From the NCBI GenBank assembly GCA_041725895.1, contig JBGRQA010000005.1, positions 193,447 to 257,446 on the forward strand: a DNA stretch of 64,000 nucleotides, in the 5' to 3' direction. This DNA is from JBGRQA01 sp041725895. Lineage in GTDB: Bacteria > Bacteroidota > Bacteroidia > Bacteroidales > Marinifilaceae. The position numbers were made by a program, and so were the translations under genes. Numbering within the stretch: position 1 is the stretch's first letter; each line of letters starts with the position of its first letter. The notes below the pieces were generated by a model. It saw nothing but the letters and a program-made list of their open reading frames with translations, did no database searches and was not told the origin of the DNA. Below, one piece after another: positions 1 through 7,539 of the stretch.

Positions 1-358
1 ATTGAGAAAAGGTAACCCTAAATTCCATTATGTTTGACAAAAATCGAAAAAATAATGAGGAAACAGCTGGCTTTCACCTCAAAAATATTTACACTAGAAG
101 AATAGGCATAAGAAAAATCTCATTCTATAGGAAAGTTCTTGTGCAAAATTAGGGGAGCAAAGGAGGAACTTCAAAAATAACTTTTTCGAAATCTGAATTT
201 AGCAACTTTGAAAAAACATTATAGCCAAACAAAAAGAAAGAAAACAAGGTAGGAACAAAGATCAACTATAGTTACTCTGAACTCATATATAAATCAACCC
301 AACAAAGTATCTGAATTTCTTCCTGTAAATGTAACCCACTAAAAAGAATTCAATCGGT
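1..358. other. Gene-free AT-rich left margin
   Basis: No coding sequence is apparent here. The stretch lies downstream of the Crp/Fnr gene, which reads leftwards. Its only clear signal is the promoter-like box at 7-18, which points out of the window. A near-match, GGGTTACA on the minus strand at about 331-338, lacks the second half of that box and was not counted. Confidence 0.5.
7..18 (-). promoter_or_regulatory. Left-pointing GGGTTACCTTTT box (first half only)
   Basis: On the minus strand the bases read GGGTTACCTTTT, identical to the first half of the boxes at 5727, 10490 and 10855. The second half (AATWAAG, 24 bases after the first G) would fall outside the window, so it cannot be checked. 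It is inferred to drive a gene just left of the window that belongs to the same regulon. Confidence 0.5.
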
Positions 359-1063
359 TTAAAAAATACTCCCTACCTTTTTAAGAGCCTTTACATCTAA
401 AATTCGAATCTTCCGTCCACTTAGTTCTATCATTTTATCGGATTTAAACTCGGATAGAAGACGGATCACAGATTCGGTAGCGGTCCCTACCATATTGGCC
501 ATTTCTTCGCGTGTAAGCGAAATTAAGAGGGTTTTATCATCAGACAGGCCAAATGTATCCATGAGTAGGATAAGAACTTCAGCCAATCGCTCACGAACCG
601 ATTTCTGAGCGATATCGGTTATGTAATTGTTGGATTCGCCCAACTCCCTACAGGTAATCTGCATAAGTTCCAGAGAGAAGTTAGGATTGGATTGAATCAA
701 ATGGGAGAGAACATTACCGGGGATAAAACAAAGAACTGCATCTTCAATAACTTTGGACGATGTACAAGCTCTTTCCTGACTTAAAACAGATCGAAATCCA
801 ATCAAATCACCGCCCTTGGCAAAACGAATAATTTGTTCCTTTCCCTCGATTCCCGTTTTGTAAATCTTTAAAATACCCGAATAGATAAAGAAACAGCCAT
901 TTGCACGACTGCCTTCAGTATATACAACACTGCCTCTTTTAAAAAACTCACAATTGTCATCCAGAAATAGATAATTCAATTCATCAACAGATAGATTGCG
1001 AAAAGTTTTTGAGAACTTCTCTGCACATTGATCACAATTGGGAAGACTTGCTGCCTGCTTCAT
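359..1063 (-). CDS. Crp/Fnr-family transcriptional regulator
   Basis: This 234-residue protein has the usual Crp/Fnr layout: a cyclic-nucleotide-binding-like beta barrel at about residues 30-125, a dimerisation helix at about 130-165 and a winged helix at about 180-230. The recognition helix contains TESVIRLLSEF. E197 and R201 align with the Glu and Arg that read the TTGA-type half-site in FNR and CRP. An N-terminal C10-x2-C13 pair plus C38, C100 and C112 recalls FNR cysteines, but the full FNR cluster pattern is not met, so oxygen sensing is only a possibility. The gene is divergent from the OsmC gene, with a perfect palindrome between them at 1156-1179. Family assignment is secure. The effector is unknown. 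Confidence 0.9.
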   Translation of the reverse strand: MKQAASLPNCDQCAEKFSKTFRNLSVDELNYLFLDDNCEFFKRGSVVYTEGSRANGCFFIYSGILKIYKTGIEGKEQIIRFAKGGDLIGFRSVLSQERACTSSKVIEDAVLCFIPGNVLSHLIQSNPNFSLELMQITCRELGESNNYITDIAQKSVRERLAEVLILLMDTFGLSDDKTLLISLTREEMANMVGTATESVIRLLSEFKSDKMIELSGRKIRILDVKALKKVGSIF

Positions 1064-1155
1064 TCGAAACTTCCAAATATTAAGGCTGTCACTCCACGAG
1101 CAACACCCTGCCAGTTAAACGTAAAATTAGACAATAAATTCACCGGCTAACCCAC

Positions 1156-1179
1156 TAATCAATTCAAGGGAATTGATTA
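1156..1179. promoter_or_regulatory. 24-bp perfect palindrome, candidate Crp/Fnr operator
   Basis: TAATCAATTC, AAGG, GAATTGATTA: ten-base arms around a four-base centre. It lies in the 223-bp divergent region between the Crp/Fnr gene and the OsmC gene and has no T-tract, so it is not a terminator. Its half-sites contain TTGAT but in the outward orientation, the reverse of the FNR consensus. Assignment to the neighbouring regulator is inference. Confidence 0.5.
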
Positions 1180-1286
1180 TTTTTCTACTTTCATAAAGGT
1201 CACCACACCTTTGTCGGTTTTAGCTCTAAATATACAAATTAAACTTAGATATTTGCAACTAGAAAACACTCTAAACATAAGAAAAA

Positions 1287-1703
1287 ATGAAGCATACTGT
1301 AAACATGACCTGGCTTGGAAATATGGCATTCGAAACGGAAATGGATGGACATAAGGTAATAACTGATGGCAGCATTGAAAATGGAGGAGATAACAAAGGT
1401 CCTCGACCTAAGGCGTTAATGTTAACAGCACTGGCGGGTTGCACGGGAATTGACATGGCTCTTATTCTAAAAAAAATGAGAGTAGAGGTACAAGATATGA
1501 ACGTAAGTGTAGAAGGAGAATTAAGCGAAGAACAACCTCAATACTACACAAAAATGCATGTTATCTATGAATTTTGGGGGCAGGATTTACCAAAACATAA
1601 AATCGAAAGAGCCGTTAAGCTATCGGAAGAAGAATATTGTGGAGTAAGTGCCCTTTATAAAAAGGCCATTGAAGTAACTTCGGAAATAGTATACCATGAA
1701 TAA
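1287..1703 (+). CDS. OsmC-family peroxide-reducing protein
   Basis: A 138-residue single-domain OsmC/Ohr fold. The two redox cysteines of the family are visible: C52 in LAGCTGID at the start of the central helix, and C118 in EEEYCGVSALY. Members reduce organic hydroperoxides or have related thiol chemistry in the cytoplasm. Length and motifs fit the YhfA/OsmC subgroup common in Bacteroidota better than Ohr. The gene is divergent from a Crp/Fnr regulator, which suggests redox or stress control. It ends seven bases before a strong terminator hairpin. Confidence 0.9.
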   Translation: MKHTVNMTWLGNMAFETEMDGHKVITDGSIENGGDNKGPRPKALMLTALAGCTGIDMALILKKMRVEVQDMNVSVEGELSEEQPQYYTKMHVIYEFWGQDLPKHKIERAVKLSEEEYCGVSALYKKAIEVTSEIVYHE

Positions 1704-1709
1704 CAAAAA

Positions 1710-1734
1710 TGCCCCTGAATCGGCTTCAGGGGCA
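1710..1734. terminator. Hairpin between OsmC gene and pheS (convergent)
   Basis: TGCCCCTGAA and TTCAGGGGCA form a ten-base-pair GC-rich stem with a five-base loop. It lies between convergent genes. There are A-rich bases upstream but only a short T-run downstream, so it may work for both directions. Confidence 0.7.
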
Positions 1735-1757
1735 CTTTAAATATTTTGTATAGTAAT

Positions 1758-2780
1758 TTAAAATCCTGCGGCAGTAAATTGCTCCAGGAAGCGGATATCA
1801 TTCTCAAAGAATAAGCGTAGATCTTTGATTCCATACTTCAACATGGTAATCCGCTCAACACCCATCCCCAGTGCAAAACCAGTGTATTTCTTGCTGTCGA
1901 TACCGTTCAGTTCCATAACATTTGGATCAACCATACCACAACCCAGAATTTCCAACCATCCGGTTCCCTTACAAACATTACATCCTTTTCCTCCACACAA
2001 CGAACAGGTTACATCCACCTCTGCCGATGGCTCAGTAAATGGGAAATAGGAAGGACGCAAGCGAATTTCGGTTTTCTCACCAAAGAACTCCTTAGCAAAA
2101 TAGGTAAGTGTTTGCTTTAAGTCCGCAAAAGAAACATTCTCATCAATATACAGACACTCAATTTGATGGAAAATACAGTGCGCACGGGCTGAAATGGCTT
2201 CGTTACGAAATACTCGACCAGGAGTCAGGCAACGAATAGGTAGCTCCATTTCCTCCATATCATGAGCCTGCACCGAAGAAGTATGGGTACGAAGCAGAAT
2301 ATCTGGATTTTTCTCGATAAAAAAAGTATCCTGCATATCACGAGCCGGATGCTCTTCGGGGAAGTTCAACGCAGAGAAATTGTGCCAATCATCTTCAATT
2401 TCTGGTCCTTCGGAGATCGTAAAGCCTAAACGAGTAAAAATATCGATGATTTCATTCTTTACTAGAGAAAGAGGATGACGAGAACCCAATTTTACAGGAT
2501 CACCAGGCAGGGTAAGATCCATTCCGGATTTGCCAACCTCACCGGTGCAAAAACTCTCTTTCAACTCATTCACCTTATCCATAGCTGCAGTTTTAAGCAC
2601 ATTCAATGCTTGTCCTACGGCTTTTTTCTGTTCGTTGGGTACAGTTTTAAAATCAGTGAACAATGCTGCAATGGTTCCCTTTTTACTAAGGTGCTTTATT
2701 CTGAATTGTTCTACCTCTTCAAGTGTGGTAGCTGAAAATCCGTTCAGCTCCTCCTGTAATTCTTTTATCTTATCTAACAT
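1758..2780 (-). CDS. pheS: Phenylalanine-tRNA ligase alpha subunit
   Basis: A 340-residue catalytic subunit of the alpha2-beta2 phenylalanyl-tRNA synthetase, which charges tRNA-Phe in the cytoplasm. An N-terminal coiled coil (about 1-90) precedes the class II core. Motif 2 is at about 186-213 (GRVFRNEAISARAHCIFHQ) and motif 3 at 301-318 (GFALGMGVERI). A cysteine cluster, CSLCGGKGCNVC at 259-270, could bind zinc and is seen in a subset of bacterial PheS. pheT is not adjacent, which is usual in Bacteroidota. A perfect -7 element lies just upstream. Length is normal for the family. Confidence 0.97.
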   Translation of the reverse strand: MLDKIKELQEELNGFSATTLEEVEQFRIKHLSKKGTIAALFTDFKTVPNEQKKAVGQALNVLKTAAMDKVNELKESFCTGEVGKSGMDLTLPGDPVKLGSRHPLSLVKNEIIDIFTRLGFTISEGPEIEDDWHNFSALNFPEEHPARDMQDTFFIEKNPDILLRTHTSSVQAHDMEEMELPIRCLTPGRVFRNEAISARAHCIFHQIECLYIDENVSFADLKQTLTYFAKEFFGEKTEIRLRPSYFPFTEPSAEVDVTCSLCGGKGCNVCKGTGWLEILGCGMVDPNVMELNGIDSKKYTGFALGMGVERITMLKYGIKDLRLFFENDIRFLEQFTAAGF

Positions 2781-2812
2781 TTTTTACACGTTTAGTAATC
2801 TCGTTTGGCTTG

Positions 2813-2820
2813 CAAAGTTA
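2813..2820 (-). promoter_or_regulatory. pheS promoter -7 element
   Basis: TAACTTTG on the minus strand matches the Bacteroidota -7 consensus TAnnTTTG and lies 32 bases upstream of the pheS start. I see no clear -33 TTTG at the expected distance. Confidence 0.5.
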
Positions 2821-2891
2821 CGAAAAAGTTTTTTTTGAGATTATCTGTTTCACTTTTAATCCTTTCAAACCATTAAGGGGTGAAAGCGATA

Positions 2892-3722
2892 TCAGTACTT
2901 TAAAATCTTAACCTTAATGGTCACATCCTTATAGGGGCGATCGTTTGGGTCTGTTTTCAAGGCTGCAATACGGTCAATTACATCAAATCCTTTCACCACC
3001 TCCCCAAAAACAGTATAATTCCCATCCAAATGGGGCACTCCACCTACAGTAGTATAGGCTTTCCTTTGTTCCGGGCTAAATATCAGTCTCCCAGGATCAC
3101 TGTTGTAATCAAAATTGATGGAGGATTTTATACTATTCGCTAATTTTCTGAATTCTTCAACACTCTTCTCCTTTTTCAGAGAATCGAGAATTGCTCTTTT
3201 CCGGGGAGTTAAATAGCGCTTCACAATCTTTTTTCGTAGAGGCACATTCACCTCTTTTTCCATAAGATTTAATTCCTTTTCGGAATATACTCTACCATGA
3301 GCGATATAGAATTGGGAAACATCCGATTCCTTGAAAATATTCACTTTATCGGGTTGGCGGGGGGCTGCCAAGGCCCCTTTCTTATGGAAATATTGTGGCT
3401 TGAATTCCGATTCAATGGTCCGGTTTGCTGCTCCATAGCCAATCAGAGCCCCCGGGGCGGCATTCCTTGAATCCTGTGATCCTCCCTGGAGCACAAAACC
3501 TTTTATTACCCTGTAAAAAAGGGTCCCGTCAAAATGCTTGTTCTCTATTAACTGCAAGAAATTCTTACGGTGTTTCGGGGTATCTTTGTAAAGCACCAAT
3601 TCAATATTCCCAAAATTACTTTGAATTTGAACAAGAGTTCTATCATCTTTCTGAGCCGAACAAACTGCAAGCATGCAAAATAGGAAGACGAATAAAAAAC
3701 TAACTGCTTTTCTCTTCACCAT
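2892..3722 (-). CDS. Exported cyclophilin-type peptidyl-prolyl isomerase
   Basis: A cyclophilin-fold cis-trans proline isomerase, probably periplasmic. The start at 3722 is chosen because it gives a clean signal peptide (MVKRKAVSFLFVFLFCMLAV, cleavage near CSAQ). A longer open frame reaches 3773 but puts 17 extra residues in front. The cyclophilin core includes NFLQLIENKHFDGTLFYRVI and FVLQGG near the N-terminus and HLDGNYTVFGEVVKGFDVID near the C-terminus. About 80 residues are inserted in the middle, as in the paralogue encoded just upstream at 3892-4719. The two look like an old tandem duplication. Confidence 0.9.
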   Translation of the reverse strand: MVKRKAVSFLFVFLFCMLAVCSAQKDDRTLVQIQSNFGNIELVLYKDTPKHRKNFLQLIENKHFDGTLFYRVIKGFVLQGGSQDSRNAAPGALIGYGAANRTIESEFKPQYFHKKGALAAPRQPDKVNIFKESDVSQFYIAHGRVYSEKELNLMEKEVNVPLRKKIVKRYLTPRKRAILDSLKKEKSVEEFRKLANSIKSSINFDYNSDPGRLIFSPEQRKAYTTVGGVPHLDGNYTVFGEVVKGFDVIDRIAALKTDPNDRPYKDVTIKVKILKY

Positions 3723-3891
3723 GACTGTAATTAATTTAGATAAAAGAGATTGAACCAATGTGTACAATCTCAAATTTCACCCGAATATAAAAATGCACAA
3801 TGGGCTTTCCAAATAATCCTCTCTTCCTTCCCTAAAAGAATGGCTCCGAGAGAGATTTTCCCGAAGCCAAACTTGAATGAATTCAACTATC

Positions 3892-4719
3892 TTATTGCAA
3901 AACTTTAATTGTCATTTCGATATCCTTTAAAGGTCTGTCAAAAGGATCTTTCTCTACGGCAGCAATTTTATCGATTATTTCGAGTCCTTCTATAACTTCT
4001 CCGAAAACAGTGTAATTTCCATCCAAATGGGGAATCCCACCTATTGTGGTATAAGCTTTTCGTTGCGCTTCGGTCAATATTAGTTTTTCATCATTCATCA
4101 GAGAATCCACCATCTGTGGCATTTTCCCCTGGAAATCAGCAATTTTCAACATCTCTCCCTCCTCTTGCCATTTCATCAACTGGGTGCTGTATTTATTTCG
4201 CAAACGGTCAAAAATGGCAGCTCTTCTTCGGTTGTTGATTTTTACGACCAATGAATCCAATTCTCCGGAACGATACACTTTCCCTTGGGCAATATAGAAT
4301 TGGGAACCGGCTGATTTCTTTTGGGGATTCACATTATCCCCTTCCCGGGCCGCAGCAATAACTCCTCTTTTATGAAATAGTTCCTTTTTGAATTCAGCAG
4401 GCAATTGATAACCTGGGCCGCCTTCCCCTAAACGGGCACCCGGTTCTGCTGTTTTCGAATCCGGATCTCCCCCCTGAATCATAAATCCATTGATTACCCG
4501 GTGAAACAGAGTTCCATTAAAAAACTCAGCCTTAGTGAGTTTCACAAAATTATCACGATGAACAGGTGTTTCGTCGTAAAGTCGAATTTTCATATCTCCA
4601 AATTCAGTGGATACCTGAATTATCCTGTTGGTTTGATCAGTCTTAGACGCAGGTTTGTTGTTGGATTTACAAGATGTAATTAACAACACAAAAAGCAGTA
4701 AGTAAATGTAGTTTTTCAT
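3892..4719 (-). CDS. Lipoprotein cyclophilin-type peptidyl-prolyl isomerase
   Basis: A 275-residue cyclophilin with a lipoprotein signal peptide (lipobox LITSC, Cys17), so probably anchored at the outer or inner membrane and acting in periplasmic protein folding. Cyclophilin motifs are FHRVINGFMIQGGDP, SQFYIAQGKVY and HLDGNYTVFGEVIEGLEIIDK. A lysine-rich helical insertion of about 75 residues separates the two halves of the fold, as in the downstream paralogue. It starts 19 bases after the stop of the small gene at 4739-5092 and is probably co-transcribed with it. Confidence 0.92.
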   Translation of the reverse strand: MKNYIYLLLFVLLITSCKSNNKPASKTDQTNRIIQVSTEFGDMKIRLYDETPVHRDNFVKLTKAEFFNGTLFHRVINGFMIQGGDPDSKTAEPGARLGEGGPGYQLPAEFKKELFHKRGVIAAAREGDNVNPQKKSAGSQFYIAQGKVYRSGELDSLVVKINNRRRAAIFDRLRNKYSTQLMKWQEEGEMLKIADFQGKMPQMVDSLMNDEKLILTEAQRKAYTTIGGIPHLDGNYTVFGEVIEGLEIIDKIAAVEKDPFDRPLKDIEMTIKVLQ

Positions 4720-4738
4720 AGTATTATTTTATTTATTC

Positions 4739-5092
4739 TTAATCTTCAACCAGATATCCATTCTCCTTAAAATACTCAACAATGGATGATTTTAACAACT
4801 GTTGCGCTTTATCTTTAGAAAATGAGGGCAAAAGTTTATTTCTCTCAAAAACCGGCCAATTATCTTCATCGACTCCAGTTTGGGTATAGTAATTCCACCG
4901 CATAAACAATTTACAGGTGGCCAAATCAATTAAATCTGTTTTCTCTTGCTTGGTATATGATTTTTCAAATCCTTTTCCTCGCTCCTGAATACCGATGAGT
5001 AGCAACATTCCATTCAAATCGGCATCCACATCAAACTCTACAGATACTTTATAGAGCAATTTATTCCAATCTCTCTCCAAATTACTTTCCAT
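4739..5092 (-). CDS. Conserved hypothetical protein, 117 aa
   Basis: I do not recognise a named domain. The protein is soluble and acidic, with no signal peptide or membrane segment, and appears mostly helical (LNGMLLLIGIQERGKGFEKS; LIDLATCKLFMRWNYYTQ). It lies 19 bases upstream of the lipoprotein cyclophilin gene in the same direction, so the two are likely one transcript. Codon use resembles its neighbours. A real gene is likely from its frame length and position. Function is unknown. Confidence 0.7.
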   Translation of the reverse strand: MESNLERDWNKLLYKVSVEFDVDADLNGMLLLIGIQERGKGFEKSYTKQEKTDLIDLATCKLFMRWNYYTQTGVDEDNWPVFERNKLLPSFSKDKAQQLLKSSIVEYFKENGYLVED

Positions 5093-5182
5093 AGCTAATT
5101 TTTTTTTGAACCTTAAAATTACAGATTATTCGATATTTAGGGTGCTTCAGCGATTTTTTTTTTCAGTTTTTTAATTTTTTAA

Positions 5183-5214
5183 TTTGCGTATAAAGAAATT
5201 CCCACTTATATTTG
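5183..5214 (+). promoter_or_regulatory. tRNA-Val promoter
   Basis: TTTG at 5183-5186 and TATATTTG at 5207-5214, 20 bases apart, match the Bacteroidota -33 (TTTG) and -7 (TAnnTTTG) elements. Transcription would start near 5221, about 13 bases before the first tRNA. Confidence 0.75.
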
Positions 5215-5233
5215 CATCGCTTTTAAGAGGAAA

Positions 5234-5308
5234 GGGCGGTTAGCTCAGTTGGTTCAGAGCACTTGGTTTACACCCAAGGGGTCATAGGTTCGAATCCTAT
5301 ACCGCCCA
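5234..5308 (+). tRNA. tRNA-Val (anticodon TAC)
   Basis: A full cloverleaf can be folded: acceptor stem GGGCGGT/ACCGCCC, D arm GCTC/GAGC, anticodon stem CTTGG/CCAAG with loop TTTACAC (anticodon TAC), and T arm ATAGG/CCTAT with loop TTCGAAT. The discriminator base is A at 5308. Bases 5309-5311 read CCA, so the 3' end may be encoded here, unlike the second copy. Confidence 0.97.
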
Positions 5309-5336
5309 CCAGATTGAAATAAAATCCTCCCATTTC

Positions 5337-5411
5337 GGGCGATTAGCTCAGTTGGTTCAGAGCACTTGGTTTACACCCAAGGGGTCATAGGTTCGAATCC
5401 TATATCGCCCA
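5337..5411 (+). tRNA. tRNA-Val (anticodon TAC), second copy
   Basis: Identical to the first copy except for one compensated acceptor pair (GGGCGAT/ATCGCCC instead of GGGCGGT/ACCGCCC). The anticodon is TAC. No encoded CCA follows. The 28-base spacer and shared promoter indicate co-transcription, with a terminator directly after. Confidence 0.97.
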
Positions 5412-5414
5412 CAC

Positions 5415-5448
5415 AAGCATGATACTAAAAGTATCATGCTTTTTTTTT
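5415..5448 (+). terminator. tRNA-Val operon terminator
   Basis: AAGCATGATAC and GTATCATGCTT form an 11-base-pair stem with loop TAAAA, followed by a run of T. This is a textbook intrinsic terminator just after the second tRNA. Confidence 0.9.
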
Positions 5449-5726
5449 ATCATTCAATTCGGGAATAACCACCTCCGCCCGAAATTCTAAACTATAAACC
5501 AATCTTCTTATTTTTGATTCTATTTTTAGACTGTCTTTGACAAGATAATATTGAATCGAACAAATCTCAAAGATTAATACTATATTGTGACTGTTTATGT
5601 TAATGAAAGCAAACTACTCATGTATAAAAGCATATTATTGATAAAAAATAAGCTTTTAATAATCATCATTAAATAAGATGGTTATCATTCCACAATCGCG
5701 TTTTTTTATATTTTTTTTCAAGTTAA
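5449..5726. other. AT-rich spacer upstream of sigma-factor gene
   Basis: No gene is supported. The stretch lies between the tRNA terminator and the promoter box of the sigma-factor gene and becomes very T-rich at 5700-5720, directly before that box. Confidence 0.5.
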
Positions 5727-5757
5727 GGGTTACCTTTTAGTCAAAAGGAGAATAAAG
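5727..5757 (+). promoter_or_regulatory. Two-part box upstream of sigma-factor gene
   Basis: GGGTTACCTTTT at 5727-5738, then 12 bases, then AATAAAG at 5751-5757. The 16 bases between GGGTTACC and AATAAAG fit the -35/-10 spacing of ECF promoters. The sigma-factor ATG follows only ten bases later, so a promoter here would give a very short leader. The purine run AAAAGGAG at 5743-5750 might instead help ribosome binding. The sequence and spacing are identical to the boxes at 10490 and 10855. Confidence 0.65.
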
Positions 5758-5767
5758 GGGTAGAAAT

Positions 5768-6328
5768 ATGGATTACACTACCGAAGCAATACTCGAGGGT
5801 ATCAGTAGAAGCAATAACGATGTATTAAAATACGTATACAGCAAGTTTTACCCAAGTATTAGAAACTTTATAGAAAATAATAATGGAAATGAAGAGGACG
5901 CACGTGATCTTTTTCAAGAGGCCATTATTGTAATCTATCGTAAAATGAAAAAAGAACCTCTGGTTCTCAATTGTAACTTTAAAACCTATATCTATTCGGT
6001 TTGTAAGTTACTATGGCTAAAACAACTGGAGAAACGAAGACAAAACAATGAGGTCTCCGACGATTCCCTATTGGATAACCGTTTGGACGAAGTAACCCAA
6101 AACTGGGAGGAAACGGAACGATACAGGTTGTATCAGAAACACTTCCTTCGACTGGGAGACGATTGCCAAAAAGTTCTTCGACTCTCCCTAGAGAAAGTCT
6201 CCCTGAAGAAAATAGCCGAAATTATGGGCTACAAAGGGGAAAAATATGCGAAAAAAAGAAAATTTCAGTGTAAACAACAACTTGTGGAAAGTATAAAAAA
6301 TGATAACCAATATAATGAAGTACAATGA
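5768..6328 (+). CDS. ECF-like RNA polymerase sigma factor
   Basis: A 186-residue sigma-70-family protein of ECF size. Region 2 is at about residues 20-85 (DARDLFQEAIIVIYRKMKK, then FKTYIYSVCKLLWLKQLEKR). Region 4 is at about 125-180, with the helix-turn-helix LKKIAEIMGYKGEKYAKKRK. It directs RNA polymerase to a specific promoter set. The box upstream of its own gene makes autoregulation plausible. Its stop codon overlaps the start of the next gene (ATGA), which implies translational coupling to a membrane TPR protein with an anti-sigma-like layout. Related sigma genes in Bacteroidota often sit near CHAT-TPR genes, as here. The cognate promoter is not proven. Confidence 0.9.
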   Translation: MDYTTEAILEGISRSNNDVLKYVYSKFYPSIRNFIENNNGNEEDARDLFQEAIIVIYRKMKKEPLVLNCNFKTYIYSVCKLLWLKQLEKRRQNNEVSDDSLLDNRLDEVTQNWEETERYRLYQKHFLRLGDDCQKVLRLSLEKVSLKKIAEIMGYKGEKYAKKRKFQCKQQLVESIKNDNQYNEVQ

Positions 6329-7077
6329 TGAATGAAAAGTTAAATTTTGAACGAATCGAGGAATTTCTGGATGGGGACTTAACCGGAGATGAATTGATGG
6401 AATTCGAACAGGATCTACTCGACGATTCCGACCTACAAATGGAGTTAGACCTTCATGAAGAAATCAATATGGCAATCATGGAGGATGACGTTATGGACCT
6501 ACGGGCGAAACTGGAAGCCATAGAACCTCCTGCAAGTGATAAGAAGAGACGATTATCACTATTCCTAGGAAAATGGCAATTGGCTGCAGCATCGTTAATC
6601 CTAATGATTGGTATTAGTAGCTTGTTCTACCTGTTGGGAGACCGCACCTATACCAATGAGGAAATCTACAGCAGTTACTACAAACCGTACAATGTTGTTA
6701 TCAACACCCGTTCTGCTGAAGGAAGTACCAATGACATACTGGTAAATGCCTTGCAAAGTTACGAAGCAAAAGACTACCGGACTGCATTGAGCTTATTCAA
6801 AGATGTTCTTGACAAAGACAGCTTGAATGTTACCGGAAACTTCTATTCAGGAGTTTCAAACATCGAAATTAAAGAGTATGATGCCGCGAATGTAAACTTT
6901 ACTCGTGTAATCAAACATAAAAACAATTTATTCCTGGAGCAATCAGAATGGAATTTAGCCTTCTGTTACCTCATGACAGAAGAAAAAGAAAAAGCAATTA
7001 AGCAATTTCAATACATAGCAGCAAGCAACAGCTACTACAAGTCCAAAGCCCAGGAGATTTTAAATAAGCTGGAATAG
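6325..7077 (+). CDS. Membrane-anchored TPR protein, anti-sigma-like
   Basis: A 250-residue protein with an acidic cytoplasmic N-terminus (about 1-80), one transmembrane helix at about 85-105 (WQLAAASLILMIGISSLFYL) and a C-terminal TPR region at about 145-250 outside the membrane. The N-terminal segment (IEEFLDGDLTGDELMEFE) resembles that of Bacteroidota anti-sigma proteins. The start codon overlaps the sigma-factor stop (ATGA), so the two are made together. The inference is that it holds the sigma factor at the membrane and senses a partner through its TPRs. No zinc-binding anti-sigma motif (HxxxCxxC) is seen. A terminator follows 29 bases after the stop. Confidence 0.8.
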   Translation: MMNEKLNFERIEEFLDGDLTGDELMEFEQDLLDDSDLQMELDLHEEINMAIMEDDVMDLRAKLEAIEPPASDKKRRLSLFLGKWQLAAASLILMIGISSLFYLLGDRTYTNEEIYSSYYKPYNVVINTRSAEGSTNDILVNALQSYEAKDYRTALSLFKDVLDKDSLNVTGNFYSGVSNIEIKEYDAANVNFTRVIKHKNNLFLEQSEWNLAFCYLMTEEKEKAIKQFQYIAASNSYYKSKAQEILNKLE

Positions 7078-7105
7078 ATTACTTTTCATTCATCGTCAAA
7101 TATAG

Positions 7106-7138
7106 AAAGCCGTTTGATCACAATCGAACGGCTTTTTC
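7106..7138 (+). terminator. Terminator of sigma/TPR operon
   Basis: AAAGCCGTTTGAT and ATCGAACGGCTTT form a 13-base stem with one G-T pair and loop CACA, followed by TTCTTT. Confidence 0.85.
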
Positions 7139-7539
7139 TTTGCTTACACCTTACATAAAATTAAACCACATGCCACACGAAACTGTAGTGCTATTCATCC
7201 CTTAATAAATCGAATTATAGATACTTGTATTATTAAACAATCAGTTCATCAACTGACAGTCTCGAAATGTCCGAACACAAAATAGAAGAATGTCTTCCGG
7301 CAATTTGTCAACCTCCCCGTCTAGCAAAATAGAACCGTAATCCTTTATATCATTGTGATTCAAATACTATTTTGTGAAGTCGAAAGATATGGATTATTGC
7401 TCTGCAAAAATGGAAAGTGATTCGATCCTAAACCAAACATGAAATGGCATACTTACCATATCCTTTTGTTAATGTATTTTTTATTCAGTTAAATATTCTA
7501 TAGCTTTCATATTGAACTGGCATTTACAAGTATTGCAAT
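7139..7539. other. Spacer without a supported gene
   Basis: Four hundred bases between the sigma operon terminator and the 3' end of the CHAT gene. A 21-codon frame at 7267-7332 has no supporting signal. No repeat or hairpin stands out. Confidence 0.4.

Noticed and set aside
331..345. Minus-strand GGGTTACATTTA, close to the promoter box at 5727
   Set aside because: The eighth base differs and no AATWAAG follows at the fixed distance. It is downstream of the Crp/Fnr gene with no gene start behind it.
332..1158. An 11-base repeat TAACCCACTAA on both sides of the Crp/Fnr gene (332-342 and 1148-1158)
   Set aside because: Single short direct repeat without target-site or transposon features, so it could be chance.
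7267..7332. 21-codon frame in the spacer after the sigma operon
   Set aside because: No promoter, leader motif or composition supports it.
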